Assembly (NCBI RefSeq): GCF_030867145.1
Contig: NC_134414.1
Coordinates: forward strand, 23,616,810-23,680,809
Reading direction: 5' to 3'
From: Opisthocomus hoazin
Taxonomy: Eukaryota; Chordata; Aves; Opisthocomiformes; Opisthocomidae
DNA length: 64,000 bases
In this document: piece after piece, positions 49,501-62,200 of the stretch
How positions within the stretch are numbered: position 1 is the stretch's first letter
How the letters are laid out: each line of letters begins with the position of its first letter
Position numbers and translations under genes: made by a program
Notes under the pieces: model-generated
Database searches by the model: none
The model's input: only the letters and a program-made list of their open reading frames with translations
Told to the model about the DNA's origin: nothing

Positions 49501-52195
49501 CCAGAAGACACTGTTCAGCCTGGAATATGACTGGAACAGAACTGATAGGAGGAATATAACACTGATGCACAAGCATACTTGCCTTTCACATCAATGTTAT
49601 TAAATCTAGTAAGACGCATGTATGTGTATCGATCACTTGATAACTGTTAATAGTTGTAAGGAAGATGTATATCATTAACATTTTATGTATCTTAGCATTC
49701 TACCCGTATCAGATCGCTAAAAGCCACTAGCATGAAGTTCAGACACGCCTATGTAAGGATTCCAAAACAGAGATCAGCCAGTTCCCAGGAAATTAATCTG
49801 CCTTATCTGGTAGCAGATTATCCATAAACAAGTCTAGGAAGATACAAAAATTGTTATTTATATTTCACATTTGTCAGTATTTTTATATACACCTGTGTGT
49901 ATACACACACACACACACACACATATATATATGTAATTGTTTGATATAGCTAATTCTTTCTATATCTATCTATCTATATCCAATAGTCTCAAAAAAACCT
50001 GAACTGTGACGCTTGATTTTGATGGAGCAGAGAAATTGCACAGAGTCCCCACTGGAACTTCTTCCCTCAGTTACTCATCCTGGGCAGCAAAATACATTTA
50101 ATTCATTAATATTCAGACAGTTCTCCTGCTTCAGTCGCTTCAATTGATGCTGTTAATGGTAATGAACTATGGAACAGAGTAAATGGTGAGTGACAACATG
50201 CTGATGCAGCCTTCAATAACACATGCAATATTAAACAAATGAACAAGAACAAAAAAAGCCTTAGAACTTACTGTCCAAAACTTTATGAAGTACTGCAAGA
50301 CTGTAGCAGCAACAAACAGACAGTACAGTAAGGAATACATTAAAAACAGGAGGAAGAATTTGTAGTTAGAAAATCCCACACAATTATTCACCCTAGAAGG
50401 AGGGGAAAAAGAAAGAGGTTACTATGATGCACAAAAAATAAAATAAAACCCAATACATTCAGCTTTTGCAGAGCATAACATGTGTATGGTGTCAGTGGTA
50501 TGTCCAAAACAGTCTGTCACTAGCGTTTCAGAAGCATTTTAAGCCACCATTTTGAATTAAACCTCTTTCCTCAGGCCAGATGATCTGAGCCCCTCACATA
50601 AATTCTGCCCCCCACAAAGTTCTACAGGACAGGACATGAGCTGGCAAAGCATATGATACATACAGTCTGTGTAGGAAGCGTCTCACACACTATGAATTAA
50701 CTGCAGTTGTGGAAGACAACACGAGCCTCTCCATCAATTTCAGTGGATGTTTCTTTGGCTACAAAACCACTTTCAAGTCAACTACTGATCACAGTACTTT
50801 ATACAGTGAGAGCAGATAATATTTTTGCTGACTATTAGTGAACACAAACTGCACAAGAGTAACTGTCTGAGCGAGTCTTACGTATCATCTAGAATGGTGA
50901 AGTGATTTTCACAGTGTAGTGGGTATCTCCTCTCCTGGTAACAATACCAAACTATGCAAAAGAAAGAAATGCCATTTCTCATAGGTCTCCTTAACACCAG
51001 GGTTTCTCTGTATAAGGAGAAACTGCATGATTTGGGCAACTCAGCCTACAACTCTACATTGCAACACACAACAGGAACAAGATTTGCTTTCACATATTAA
51101 AGCCTCAAGTAGTTATGCGAAAATCAAGTTTTACTTCAAAGTTGCATTTTTAAAGTAGCATCTAAATCATCATGTAGGATCTAATTCATCATTTCTATAC
51201 TGTTTTTTTTTTTTAATAAACTTACCATGGACAGTGGTGGTCCATCTTTAGCACACATCTGAAAGATAATTTTCAATAAGTTAAAGCAAAAAATACATTT
51301 TCTTTCTAAGACACATACTTATAGCTTCTACAGGTTCTGGGGTTGTTTTTTTTTTTGTTTGTTTGTTATTTTGTTTCTTTTTCTTCTTTTTTTTTTTTTT
51401 TTGAAAAAGCATTTTGCCCCACTGTATCTTTTTCAAGTGCTTCTCAATTACGCCAATTCTCTGTATTGTAGCAGCCATCCTTTCACCCAAAATGAGATTC
51501 ACAAGAGTTATGAAGAGAGTCTCTTAAATTAACATGGGGAGCATTACTGAGCAACACCATGTAGTAGTTCATTAAGCCACACTAGTTTTATGTGCACATT
51601 GAGAGAAAACAAATCCAAAGGACCCTTCAGAGTTGAGTGAATAAGGTACTTTAGCCTGGCATTCACTTCAACTAAGTCTACCTTCAGGCCATGTTCACTA
51701 CCTTTTTTGTTTGCTGCTTGCTTGTTTGTTTTTTAAAGCTAACTGAGGAAAAGAGCAGCACAGTGGGTAATTTGAATAGTCCACGTGCCATCTTCACCCA
51801 GTTTTAGTATAAGGACAGATACTAGACATTTCAGACACACAGACATTCACTGTGTTTCCTAATAAAGTTGCAAATGTGTATAAGGTTCTTCAAGTTAACT
51901 AGATCTGCTCAAGCTCAGCCTACTGAAGTCTCACTCACAGTCTCAGTCTTCAGTGCCCTTACAGACTTCTCTGATGATTCAGAATGAGGCTAGGGAATAG
52001 CAATGATGTCTTTCAGATGGTTAAGGCATGTAATTCCACTGTCAATCTTTGAGATAAAGACTTTTAGCATTATTAGTAGCACACATCTGTTTCAAGGCTG
52101 CAGAAGCAAGGTACAACAAAAGAGTTCTATAATAAGCATTTGCTGGTGCTGGTATCTTAGTTGTATCTTTCTTTGCTTTCAATCACTGATTTTTT

Positions 52196-52231
<36 letters not shown>

Positions 52232-53252
52232 ATAAGCACTGCTTTACAAAGCTACAAGCAGGTTTCCTAAAAAGTTTTGCCATTTTGGATAATGGGGCTG
52301 CAATAATAATATTGCACCAACTGGAGGAACTTTGCTCTTTCATGAAATCCAGGTACTGAGCAAGTGCTGACACACTGAAGACATGAACACACTGAAGACA
52401 TGATCGCACGAGAGAGAAAACACATTATTTCAGATACAGTAACTTACATGTCACATGCAGAACAGTGGTGGCAGCGGTCAGGTTTGATTAGCTGGCATCG
52501 ATCACAGTATCTGATTGCTGCATTCAAATGGCAAGGGTCAAGTCATTAGACGTCATTTGATTTTACAAAGGTTCTCCCCCTAAAGAACTTCCTGCCCTCC
52601 CCTGCCACACCTGTTCTCACAGAGCTTCAGGTGCCTACTCTCGTATGATACATACTTCTGAGTTTTCTTAAGAAACGTAACACATGGAAGTATTTAAAAC
52701 ACTTTCATATATTACTACTGTACAGAGTCCATTTCCCTTTACTCTTTGGCTCTCCAGACCTCCCACCCGTCATCCTCTGGCACTGATCCCCTATTGTTTG
52801 CTTGTTTTCACCTCTGGACAGGGTACTTGGGCATCTCATTGTGTAACTTCACTCTTTCAGCAAGCCAACTTCCTGCCTTAGCTTTCTCTGTCCTCTTCAG
52901 CGACCAGTAATCTAGCAGACTGTTGAGTAAATTAGCTCTTCCTCATCTTTCCTGGGTATTTTTAAACAAGCCTTCAGGCTCTTCTCAATGGAAATAAGAC
53001 ACCAGCATAGGCAGTTTGAAAGGAGGAAAGCCAACACCTACAGCAAAGCAGAACTGCTAAGAGCTGGCAAGAGCTTCCCAGACCACTCCAGGAACCTAAG
53101 ACTGGGATTCCCTTAAATGAAGGCTTGCATTCCAAAGAGCCAGGTGTCCTTAGACTTTGTTTGGAAAGTCACAGTAAACTTTTGTAACAGTTCTGAATAG
53201 TTTATGTTGCTGGAAAACTCTATAGCATTGCTAGTTTCAAGAACAGAGAAAC

Positions 53253-53289
<37 letters not shown>

Positions 53290-56200
53290 GCTAGAGTTTT
53301 TTTAAGAATATACATATGTATAAGTCAGCAGTTTCACAGATCATTCATATGTAAGTTAGAATAAAAATGCCTATACGTATTAAAGGCAAATACAGAAATA
53401 GTCCATAACTAGCTTTGTACTGAATTACAGATGGGAATGAAACGATATTTATTCATTCTTAAATTCTAGCCTTAAGTATCATGTCTCTCCTCCTGCTAAA
53501 CTGGTACAGCTCAGAAAACAGAAGTTTAAAGGGGGACATAAATGATTATAAAATTGAGTAAAAAGTTCAATTTTCTCTATTTCTAGCTCTATTAGCTGTA
53601 TCCTTTGCTGTGTTTATTTTTTACAGCCACCACTAGAGATAAATCCTGTCATTTTTCTGCTTGCTAGAAGATGATTTTTTTTCTTTTTTTTTTTAAGTTC
53701 CAAATACTGGCTACACATTGCGATCCCCAGACAAAGGACTCCAGTTCCTCTTGCGGGGAAAAAAACCCAACCCAAACAAATAACAAAACAAGGTCATGGC
53801 CTTTGCAATATGTGCTTAATAAATTGTTCATTCACTGACATCGAATGAATTTCACTGAATTAAACTAGCAGCTTCAGAAGCACAGATTTATCTTTGTATC
53901 TTACCTCTCGATGCTGTTGTTGTATAGATAGGCAAGTCTTTTGCAGCTCTTCTCAAAATCTCCTGCTGGCATTCTGGTCTCTCTTCTTTTTCATATTGTT
54001 CTTTATCAGCTTTTGACAAGCAAAACTAGGATGGAGGGAGAAAATGGAATGAAGGGAAGAGACTAATTATTATTTGCGTTCTAGTCAAGCTCCAAGGAAG
54101 AGACCCTACGTATCTTAATTCTATGTCTTTGGACAACCTCCACCCACCAACTCAAAAAAAGGCACATAAAGAAAAAAGAATGCTACAGGAATTACAGGAG
54201 ATCGTCAAAACTCCAGGCATATTGTAATGAAAATAATCTTTATACCTGTTCCATTATCTATGGCATTCTCCCTTCAACACAAAGGAAGCCAGAGACTCAG
54301 GGGAGTTCTAACAAGGTGCAACCTTTCCTTTAACTCCTAATAAACATAAATTAAGTCATCTGTGAACAAGAGGAAGGTGCAACAGTCCTTTGTTGCTACA
54401 GGGTACTAAAGTTCTCCTACCCACTTCCTCTGACTCATAGATGGGTACAAGCTGGAGGGGCTTGGGGAAGAGGGAGACACTTCATGGCTTCAGCACTGAA
54501 GTTGAAACAGTTTAAGCGGAATTTTTACCTGGGAGTAGTCAGCACCAATTTCAAAATGCATGAGCTGTATTGAAAGCAACTTCAGCAAAGCCCGTACAGT
54601 TTCAGAGAGTTGCAATTCTAAGTAAAGCATGAGGGCCATTCATGTTGAAGCCTCACTGAAATGTAAAGCTTTACCTGAATAACCTGGAGAGCTTTTACTC
54701 ACTCGTGAAATACTTAGTTTGGTATCCACTGAAATTATGAGTTTTACCATTAAGCCCCACAAAATCCAGTGTGCTCACAATTCCCAGCAGAGTTGGGTCT
54801 GAACTCACTATTTTCTTTGGTATTTTTCTGTTCTCAAGCACTTTTAAACTGAGCTTCCCTCACAGATTACAAGAGCCCTTTTTATGAGCACACATAGACA
54901 AAGTATTCACGGTAGAGAGTGGAAAACGCTGTGTGTGCAACTGGAACAAAAATTGGCTTAGTGTGGTTTAATATGACCATATTTTCCTACCAAGAACATG
55001 CATATGATTAGTTCACATGGATTTTCCTCTCATCCTATACTTTTTTGGATTACAGTCAGTTGGCAAGCAACATTGAAAACTCCACTTACAGAAAGGAGGA
55101 AGCAGTAAGACATTGCTGCAATTTCTCTTCTATTTCCTAACCCAGAATGCAAATAAGTTGCCTCCTATCTCTGAGAATCTAGTTAAGTCTCCTGTTACAT
55201 ATAGTATCATCTCAGTTATTGAGCCTACCCACCATTCAAGCGTGCAAAATGAAACATAATCCCCTTTTTCATAATCAGAAACTTGGATCAATCTATGTGA
55301 GGAGTGAAATTAAAGTTTAACATTTCAGTCACCACCAAGAGTTTGACCTAATTTTTAATATCCGTCTCTAAGCTAGATATTTACTCAAATATGAAACTTT
55401 TGATGTGAGCATCTCCAGTTTTAAGACACACACAAAGCATCATGCCAGCAAAAAGTGGTGCAATATGCTTTCCTCCCTATTGCCCTTGCCAGTCTGCTGG
55501 GTGACCAAATACCTGTCTCTATGACCTGCAATCGAGCAGAGGTGGCACTGAACATGAAATATGACTTCTAGGTGACATTTCTATGGCAAACCATTAATGC
55601 ACAGAAAAGGAACTAAATCACAAGATTTACAACTTTTTTAATTTCTCCAAGTAACATGTATAATATTACTTAAAAATCCCGGATAGGATTTTGGTTTTCC
55701 AGAGCACTATATTTCTGTTCTAATTTCAGAAATTATATGGGGCATGAGACCACAGTCTCTTGGGACAGCAGCAGGATATGTTCAAAGGCATCAAAGGTTG
55801 TCTGTTACCACATAGCTAACAGAATTCCCAATGAGGTTCCAGCAGTTCTGACTGAAAACAGAAAGAGTCCCTTTGTTTCCTTCCTCTTTCTGGATCTTGT
55901 ATAATGTTGATTGTTCTTTCTTATGACAAATGTACAGGGATTACACTAAGACAACAACAGCTGCAGAATCTTTTTTTAGTTCAATAGTAAGATCACAGGA
56001 TGCTATTTGTTTTGCAAGAATGGATAATTTGAATAACTAAAAATATGTACCTTTACACTCTCATACAATGGGGAGATTCTGAAGCCAGGTTTTGTTTTTA
56101 AGTAAAACCAGTATAAATTGCTCACTGGTACATGAACAGAAGGGACTTGCCCAGAGGGAGAATACGTGGTGGTGCGTTTTTTGGTGTTGTTGTGGGTTTG

Positions 56201-59200
56201 TTTTTTTTTTTTCCTTTTTTCTTTTTAAAGCTAGCTGTAGAAGAAAATTGTATTAAATCTGATCTACCCCCACATTTGACATAGGAAATATTCATTACAT
56301 GCCATATGCCCAAACCATCCCTTTCACTCACTGAGTAAGAAAAGCTTGCTACATCATTACTGTAACTACAGGATAAGTACTGTCAGAAGTTTTCTATTAT
56401 TGAAGAATCCAAGCAGACAGTAAAACACTGAATTCATATAGCTTTACAAAACCTGGGACAGCAAGGTTCCAACCACATTTCAATTTACTAACCTGCTTAA
56501 CTTAATCATTTTCCTGCAGAACTATCCCAGATAAAGCTGAAACAAACTGCCCTTTGAATTTTCAGGTTTAACAATTCAGTACTAATCTTTTTATTTAGCT
56601 AAACAGCAGAATAGTCTTTAGCTTTTTTCACTTTATATTCTGTAGCTTTCTATGATGCAGATCTCTAAAGCTGTAATTAAGCACTGCAGAGCAGTGTTTG
56701 CTTTTCCTTAGAAGCATGGTTTAAATCTTTAAAAAAATGTTTAAAGTTGACATCAGCACTGCAAGTCGGTCTTGCCAAAAGTATAGTAAAAATTCAACCC
56801 CATAGAGCAACCAAAACCTCAAACAGTTTAGCCAATTTAAAAGCTTTATAAAATCAAGGCAGGAAGGGAAATATTTTAAATTTGGTATCAGTATTTAATC
56901 CTTACATACGTACATCTTAGAGAAAATAGAAACCAAGGTAATCCATCTCAGGCTTATTGCAATTTCTATTGTTCTTTTTCAAAACAAAACTTTTTACAGT
57001 TACCATGCATTCTTTTGCCATTATGTAAAGCTCCTTTATGTATTTACTTCTCAATTGTCACTAAACCTTAACTCTTGACTTACTACTAAGTGATTCAGTC
57101 CTCCAGGTTATGAGTATACATTGCATTACCATTTTTTCTTACCCAAACAAAGGTCAAGACTGCCTAAATGGTTATATGTTGTCACTGTTATTTGGTTTAT
57201 CGGTTTTAAAAATTCCAGGTTTCAAGCAAGCTATTTCATAACGAAGCATTGTACTTGACTGTCAAATTTGTGATGAATAAAATGCACATCTTGTATAAGG
57301 AAATGTCATTACACAAAGTATACAGTATTTTAAGAGTAATTTTATAATTTTGATTCATGATACACTGTCATGCTGTTCTATTTTAGATATTGAGAAGGGA
57401 AAGGTGAATCATGCAGCACTGCAAACAGATTTCATCACTGAAAACAGTTCAGCTATTTATAAAAAAGGCATTGACATTTTTCTAACATTATATTTACCTC
57501 ATTAGAGGGGGATGCAGGAGATGTGAAAATTGTCTTCCAATAGGACCATACAAACATGACAAATGACAGATGAAAAACCACAAGGTAGACAACTGCAATA
57601 AAATACAAATAAGAGTTTGGTGAACATAGCTGAAAAGAAATCAAATCCCTGAGGGCTAAACTACTACACTATGAATCGCCTGATAAAATTAAGTTACATT
57701 AAACGCCTCTTCCCTGGGTAGACTTAGCACTCTAGGAGTGCTTGATGTGGGAAACCGACAATTAGTTCGATCTTGCTATAGCTTTAGTTTAATTTTGTTA
57801 TATAACTTTGCATCTACATTAAGGTAAGAGTTAAACACTGTTATTCAGTTTAGTTCTGTTCTTTGTAATCTTGCTAACAAGGACTGTTGTGGCTCAAATG
57901 TAGCTAACAAGGACTGCTTGCGAGACAGACGAAGAGAAACAAGGACTGCTAACCAGAACTTAGTTGTCTGAAAGAAGCAACTCTCCAGCTGAAACTGTTT
58001 CTATGGTTTGGGACTCAGCCAACACAGACAACTCAGGAATTTTTGAGCCAAAGGTGAAAACACACAGTGAGGAAGACTATGAGCCTTCATTGAGAAGACC
58101 CCCACAGATGACCACCAGACGACACTGCGCAAGTGCTAAAGGGGGGTGGAGTATGATAATCAATTCCTAGAAATAATTACAATAGTCCAGCCTACTTAGA
58201 TAAGCTTTGTAATAAATAGGTGCATGCTTCATGACGCGGTGTGCAAGTTAGGAGGAGCGATCCCCCTTGCACCTGGCGCGGCAACAAACATACCTGCTTT
58301 ATAACGCTCTGTGAGTTGTGAAGTTTGATTCTCCACGTCATGCTCACCTAAAAAAAAATATTTTTTTAAAAACCACCAAATGCAATGGTTGCTATTCCTT
58401 AAGGAAACAGTATGTGTTTTTGCACAATTCCAAAACAGACTTTGAAAGGAAAAAACCCAACTAACAAAAAAAACCCCAAACAGAACTGAACACAGTTTCA
58501 CCTGTGGCATGTAAGTGACTAACCTTTTTGGATAAAGATGCTGCTACAATTCCATTCCAGATTACAGTGAAGTATTTGACAACTGACCTACAGAATTCAA
58601 TTTAATTTCTGCTTCTAATAGAAACAGCACAGTATTGTGCCACTGTAGAAGGCACTGGCCATCAATGACACTAAAATTCCAAACCAGCGATTTGGAGAGG
58701 ACTGCACTCTGAGATGAGAGCTAGCTCTGAGTTAAAAATTGTCCAAATATCTTCTTTCAAATCACCACAGGAATACAATCTGGAAGAGTCCTGCTATTAT
58801 ACTCACAATGGCAACAAAATGTAGGTGGCTTCAGTAGGGAGCTCAATCAAATTATGAGTGGGTCTGTGTGATATGGTTGCCTTGAAGACCAGAGACCCAG
58901 ACCTTATGACCCAGGAAGCTTCTTCCAATCTCATTTCCTCAAACAGTTTCTTTTACAACTTGTCAAGAGGAAACAGATCCGTTGTGCCAGAACAGCAAGC
59001 CTTAGAAAATAAATCATACTAAATATTTATGTTATCTTCACTTGTATTATCTTCAGTTGCAGGAAGAAGGAAACTTGACCTACTTTCCTGTGCACATAAA
59101 GAGAGTCCTTTAAGAATCCTAATCACATCCTTCATGGATGGCAGAACAAGCTTGAAACTTTGGGAACTTCCAACAGCTCAGAAAATGTTTGTGCACAGTC

Positions 59201-62200
59201 ACAGAAGATATGGTCTTAATTTACCATCTTTCAGGATGTTCATTGCTTGTTGCAGTAAAAAACCCAAACAAACTGCATTTGAGCTTTCTTTGGAGAATTA
59301 TGCTTTTTACTTTTGCCCCTGACTCTTCCAATCTTACAGGCAGATCTGGCAAATTTTCAGCTGTGGAGCTGCCTGAAAATGCAAGAAGCAAAACCTTTTT
59401 CTAAAGCTATCTTCAAATTGTCATCCCAACAAGAACCTGTGTGACCCTGTACTAGGCACTGCATAACTAGAAATTGTCTTTTATTAAAAACACACTATAC
59501 ACATTCAAATATAATGTGGTTAAGCAATTAAAGCATGAGAAAACGGTTTGGAAAAGAGGAGAAATGGACACAAAACTGGAGTGGAATCAGCTGCACAGAT
59601 CAGAACTTCGGGGGAGAAGAGCATGAGACAAGTTGAATAGAAGGAAAGAGGAAATGAGATATAGGGGAGGGCAGGGCACAGCAAACTCACACAGTAAACA
59701 GTTCCATTCTGTCCATAGAAATCACCCCCAGAATTCAAATTCTTCTGAAGGATCACTTTTAGTGTACACACATTACTTTAAACAGCAGAACCGCAAAGTC
59801 TTGTCACAGGCTGTAAATGCCCCAACAACATGCAGAATAACAGGCATCAAGGCTGGCTGCAGCAAGGGTACAGATCTGTGCCAGTGCTACCAGTATCTAC
59901 CAGAAAGGGGCAGCTGCTAAAGTGGTCTTGCACTCCTGCAATAACCGAGATCTTGCAATCTGTCACCATCACTAAAAGTGAAGGGCCTGTCCACAGCTGC
60001 CAAACTGGGGCAACTCAAGGAAGAGCAAGGCTTTCATCGCTGTTCCAGTGATGCGCATCACTCAGTCTAGAGGAGAAACAGCCTGCAACTGGCAGTCCAT
60101 GCTGGCCTGGCACTGAATAAATTCTTCCTTCTTTTCTCACTCCTGTGCTGCCCTTCCTACTGCGATTACAGGTATCTGTCCTGTCAGTGCTCCCCAAGAA
60201 ACGAGAGGGAGGAAAGATATCCTTTTTGATGGCTTTACTTTGGCAGTCCATCTATGCCCCGTTTTGGGTAGTAGCATCTCCTCTGCAGACTACTCCCTGA
60301 AGCATCTTGCAGCAGTTTCCAGTACAAATACAAACCAGCTTCATTCCTATTCAGTTATTTTCTTGTAATTACAAGCTAGATGGAAAAGATGTCAAAAACC
60401 TCAAACCCAAATATCTGCCAGTTTAGCTAGACTCAGAATCATGAGGAAGTCCTGGCTAAGCTGAGGGAATCCAGGATTCTCGGTGCCATGTTGTAACCAA
60501 GTGAAGTCACTTCTCTTTAAAGGCGCTGATGTATATTAGACCATAATTTATGCCCTCAAGAGGACAATGTCTTAAGAAATGCTCTTAGCATCTTCCTAAA
60601 ATATGCTAACCCTCCTAAAATTTGCCCTTAACATCCTTTTCCGAGTCATTCTTAACATTACTTCCAAGACAGACTCAGATTACAGAGAGGTAACAATATA
60701 TAACAGAAGTATACTACATTGTTAAGAGAGATTTGGGGTTGACTTTATTCCCCTATCCTAATGGATATAAATCTAGACAAGAACATGAAATTACAAAGAA
60801 ACAATTAGCCTTAATGGGGTGAAGAAATAGCTACTAATTCAATCAAAAGTTGTACTTAAGTACAGGAGTAAAAGGATTTCAACACAGTACACTGAAATAT
60901 GGAGCAAAGTATATTTGCTAAGATGTACGTTACTGATTCACATAGCAATGTCACTGGTACTTTGGTCTTTCGACTCTTCTGATGTTATTTCCTGGCTATT
61001 GTGAATTAGCTTGTAAAAACTTTATAAAACTTATGATGGATTTCATTTAAAATGAAAAAAGACTTCACATTCTAATATCGACGTCCATGGTGAAGAAATT
61101 CATGCATGCAGGGTGCCTGTGGTATGCTTTAGAACTGAAGGCCCAAAAAGCATGCAGGTGACAGCTATTAAAAGCCTAACAGTTAGGTTCCAAGGATACT
61201 GTCAGTCTCACTAATCAAGCAAGCATTTTTCTTCTCTGGTAGATTTAAGAGCATGTGCTTCACTCAGACAGGCACCACATTTCTTTTAAAGCCAGAGATC
61301 TGACTATGCAACACCAACATCATTGCTCTGCCAGGCTTCCTTAACAGGGACATGGATTTTGCCTTTCTGGAAGAAACTAGAAAGTAATACTTCTTCATAT
61401 ACAGGTCAACAGTAAAGCACAGCAGCAATCTGCAGTTTTGTGGCGTCTAGGTGAAGCCCAGCTGTGCAATGTGATGTAAAAATCCAGGGTAAGACACAGC
61501 TCCCATCCTCAACGGCTTACAGTTTATTTTGGAGGTTTTGCCACTCTTTCACCTCTTCATTGGAAGATGAAAGAGGATAGATTCCATTAAGGTTCCTTCC
61601 TTTCAGTTTTCTCCTCGATGTTCGCCACCAGGAAGAAAACTGCTAGATTAACTCAAAATTCTGTGCTCTTTTGCAAAAATATTCAAGAGATGAGAGCCTC
61701 TTACCAGTGGTCTCGCACTTTGAAGACAGCCCTCTGTGGTTAGCCAAAATGCAAACCTATGCTTAATCTACCACTCATGTACCCTCATAAGCTGAAATGA
61801 ACTCCCAAACATCCCATCAATCATCTTTATTTCTTAAAAAAAAGAAAACAAAACAAAACCAAATTCACAACAATGACAGTTTTATGAAAAAATCCTGTAT
61901 TTGAACTTCTGGAATCGAATCATCCTTTGAACTACTTTTTGTTCACAATTAAAAGAAGTGGCATAGCAAGAATGTTGGAAATTTTTTGGTCAGTTTGTAT
62001 CTCTGTGAGTACAACCCACTGTGGCATATACTTGCCCTAGCCAATATGAATACTTTACTAAAGTTTGTCAAAACAAGGCCTTAACCACTTCACATGGAAA
62101 TTTAAAATTATAATGTGCATCCACCTTTGAAATGGTTGTGTTTTGCACAGTTCTTAACAGTCCTAAAGAATGGAGTTCTGAGGAATTTGGTAAGCTGTTT

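Larger units (their letters stand above)
43948..50271 (-). other. ZDHHC20 large intron before the helix 4 exon
   Basis: A 6.3 kb intron. It contains a T16 run (44873-44888), a short CCTT repeat near 44980, a G10 run near 48099 and the CA/TA/TATC microsatellites near 49.9 kb. A minus-strand open frame of 89 codons at 48617-48886 is noted but not recognised. No LINE or LTR body was seen. Confidence 0.6.
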
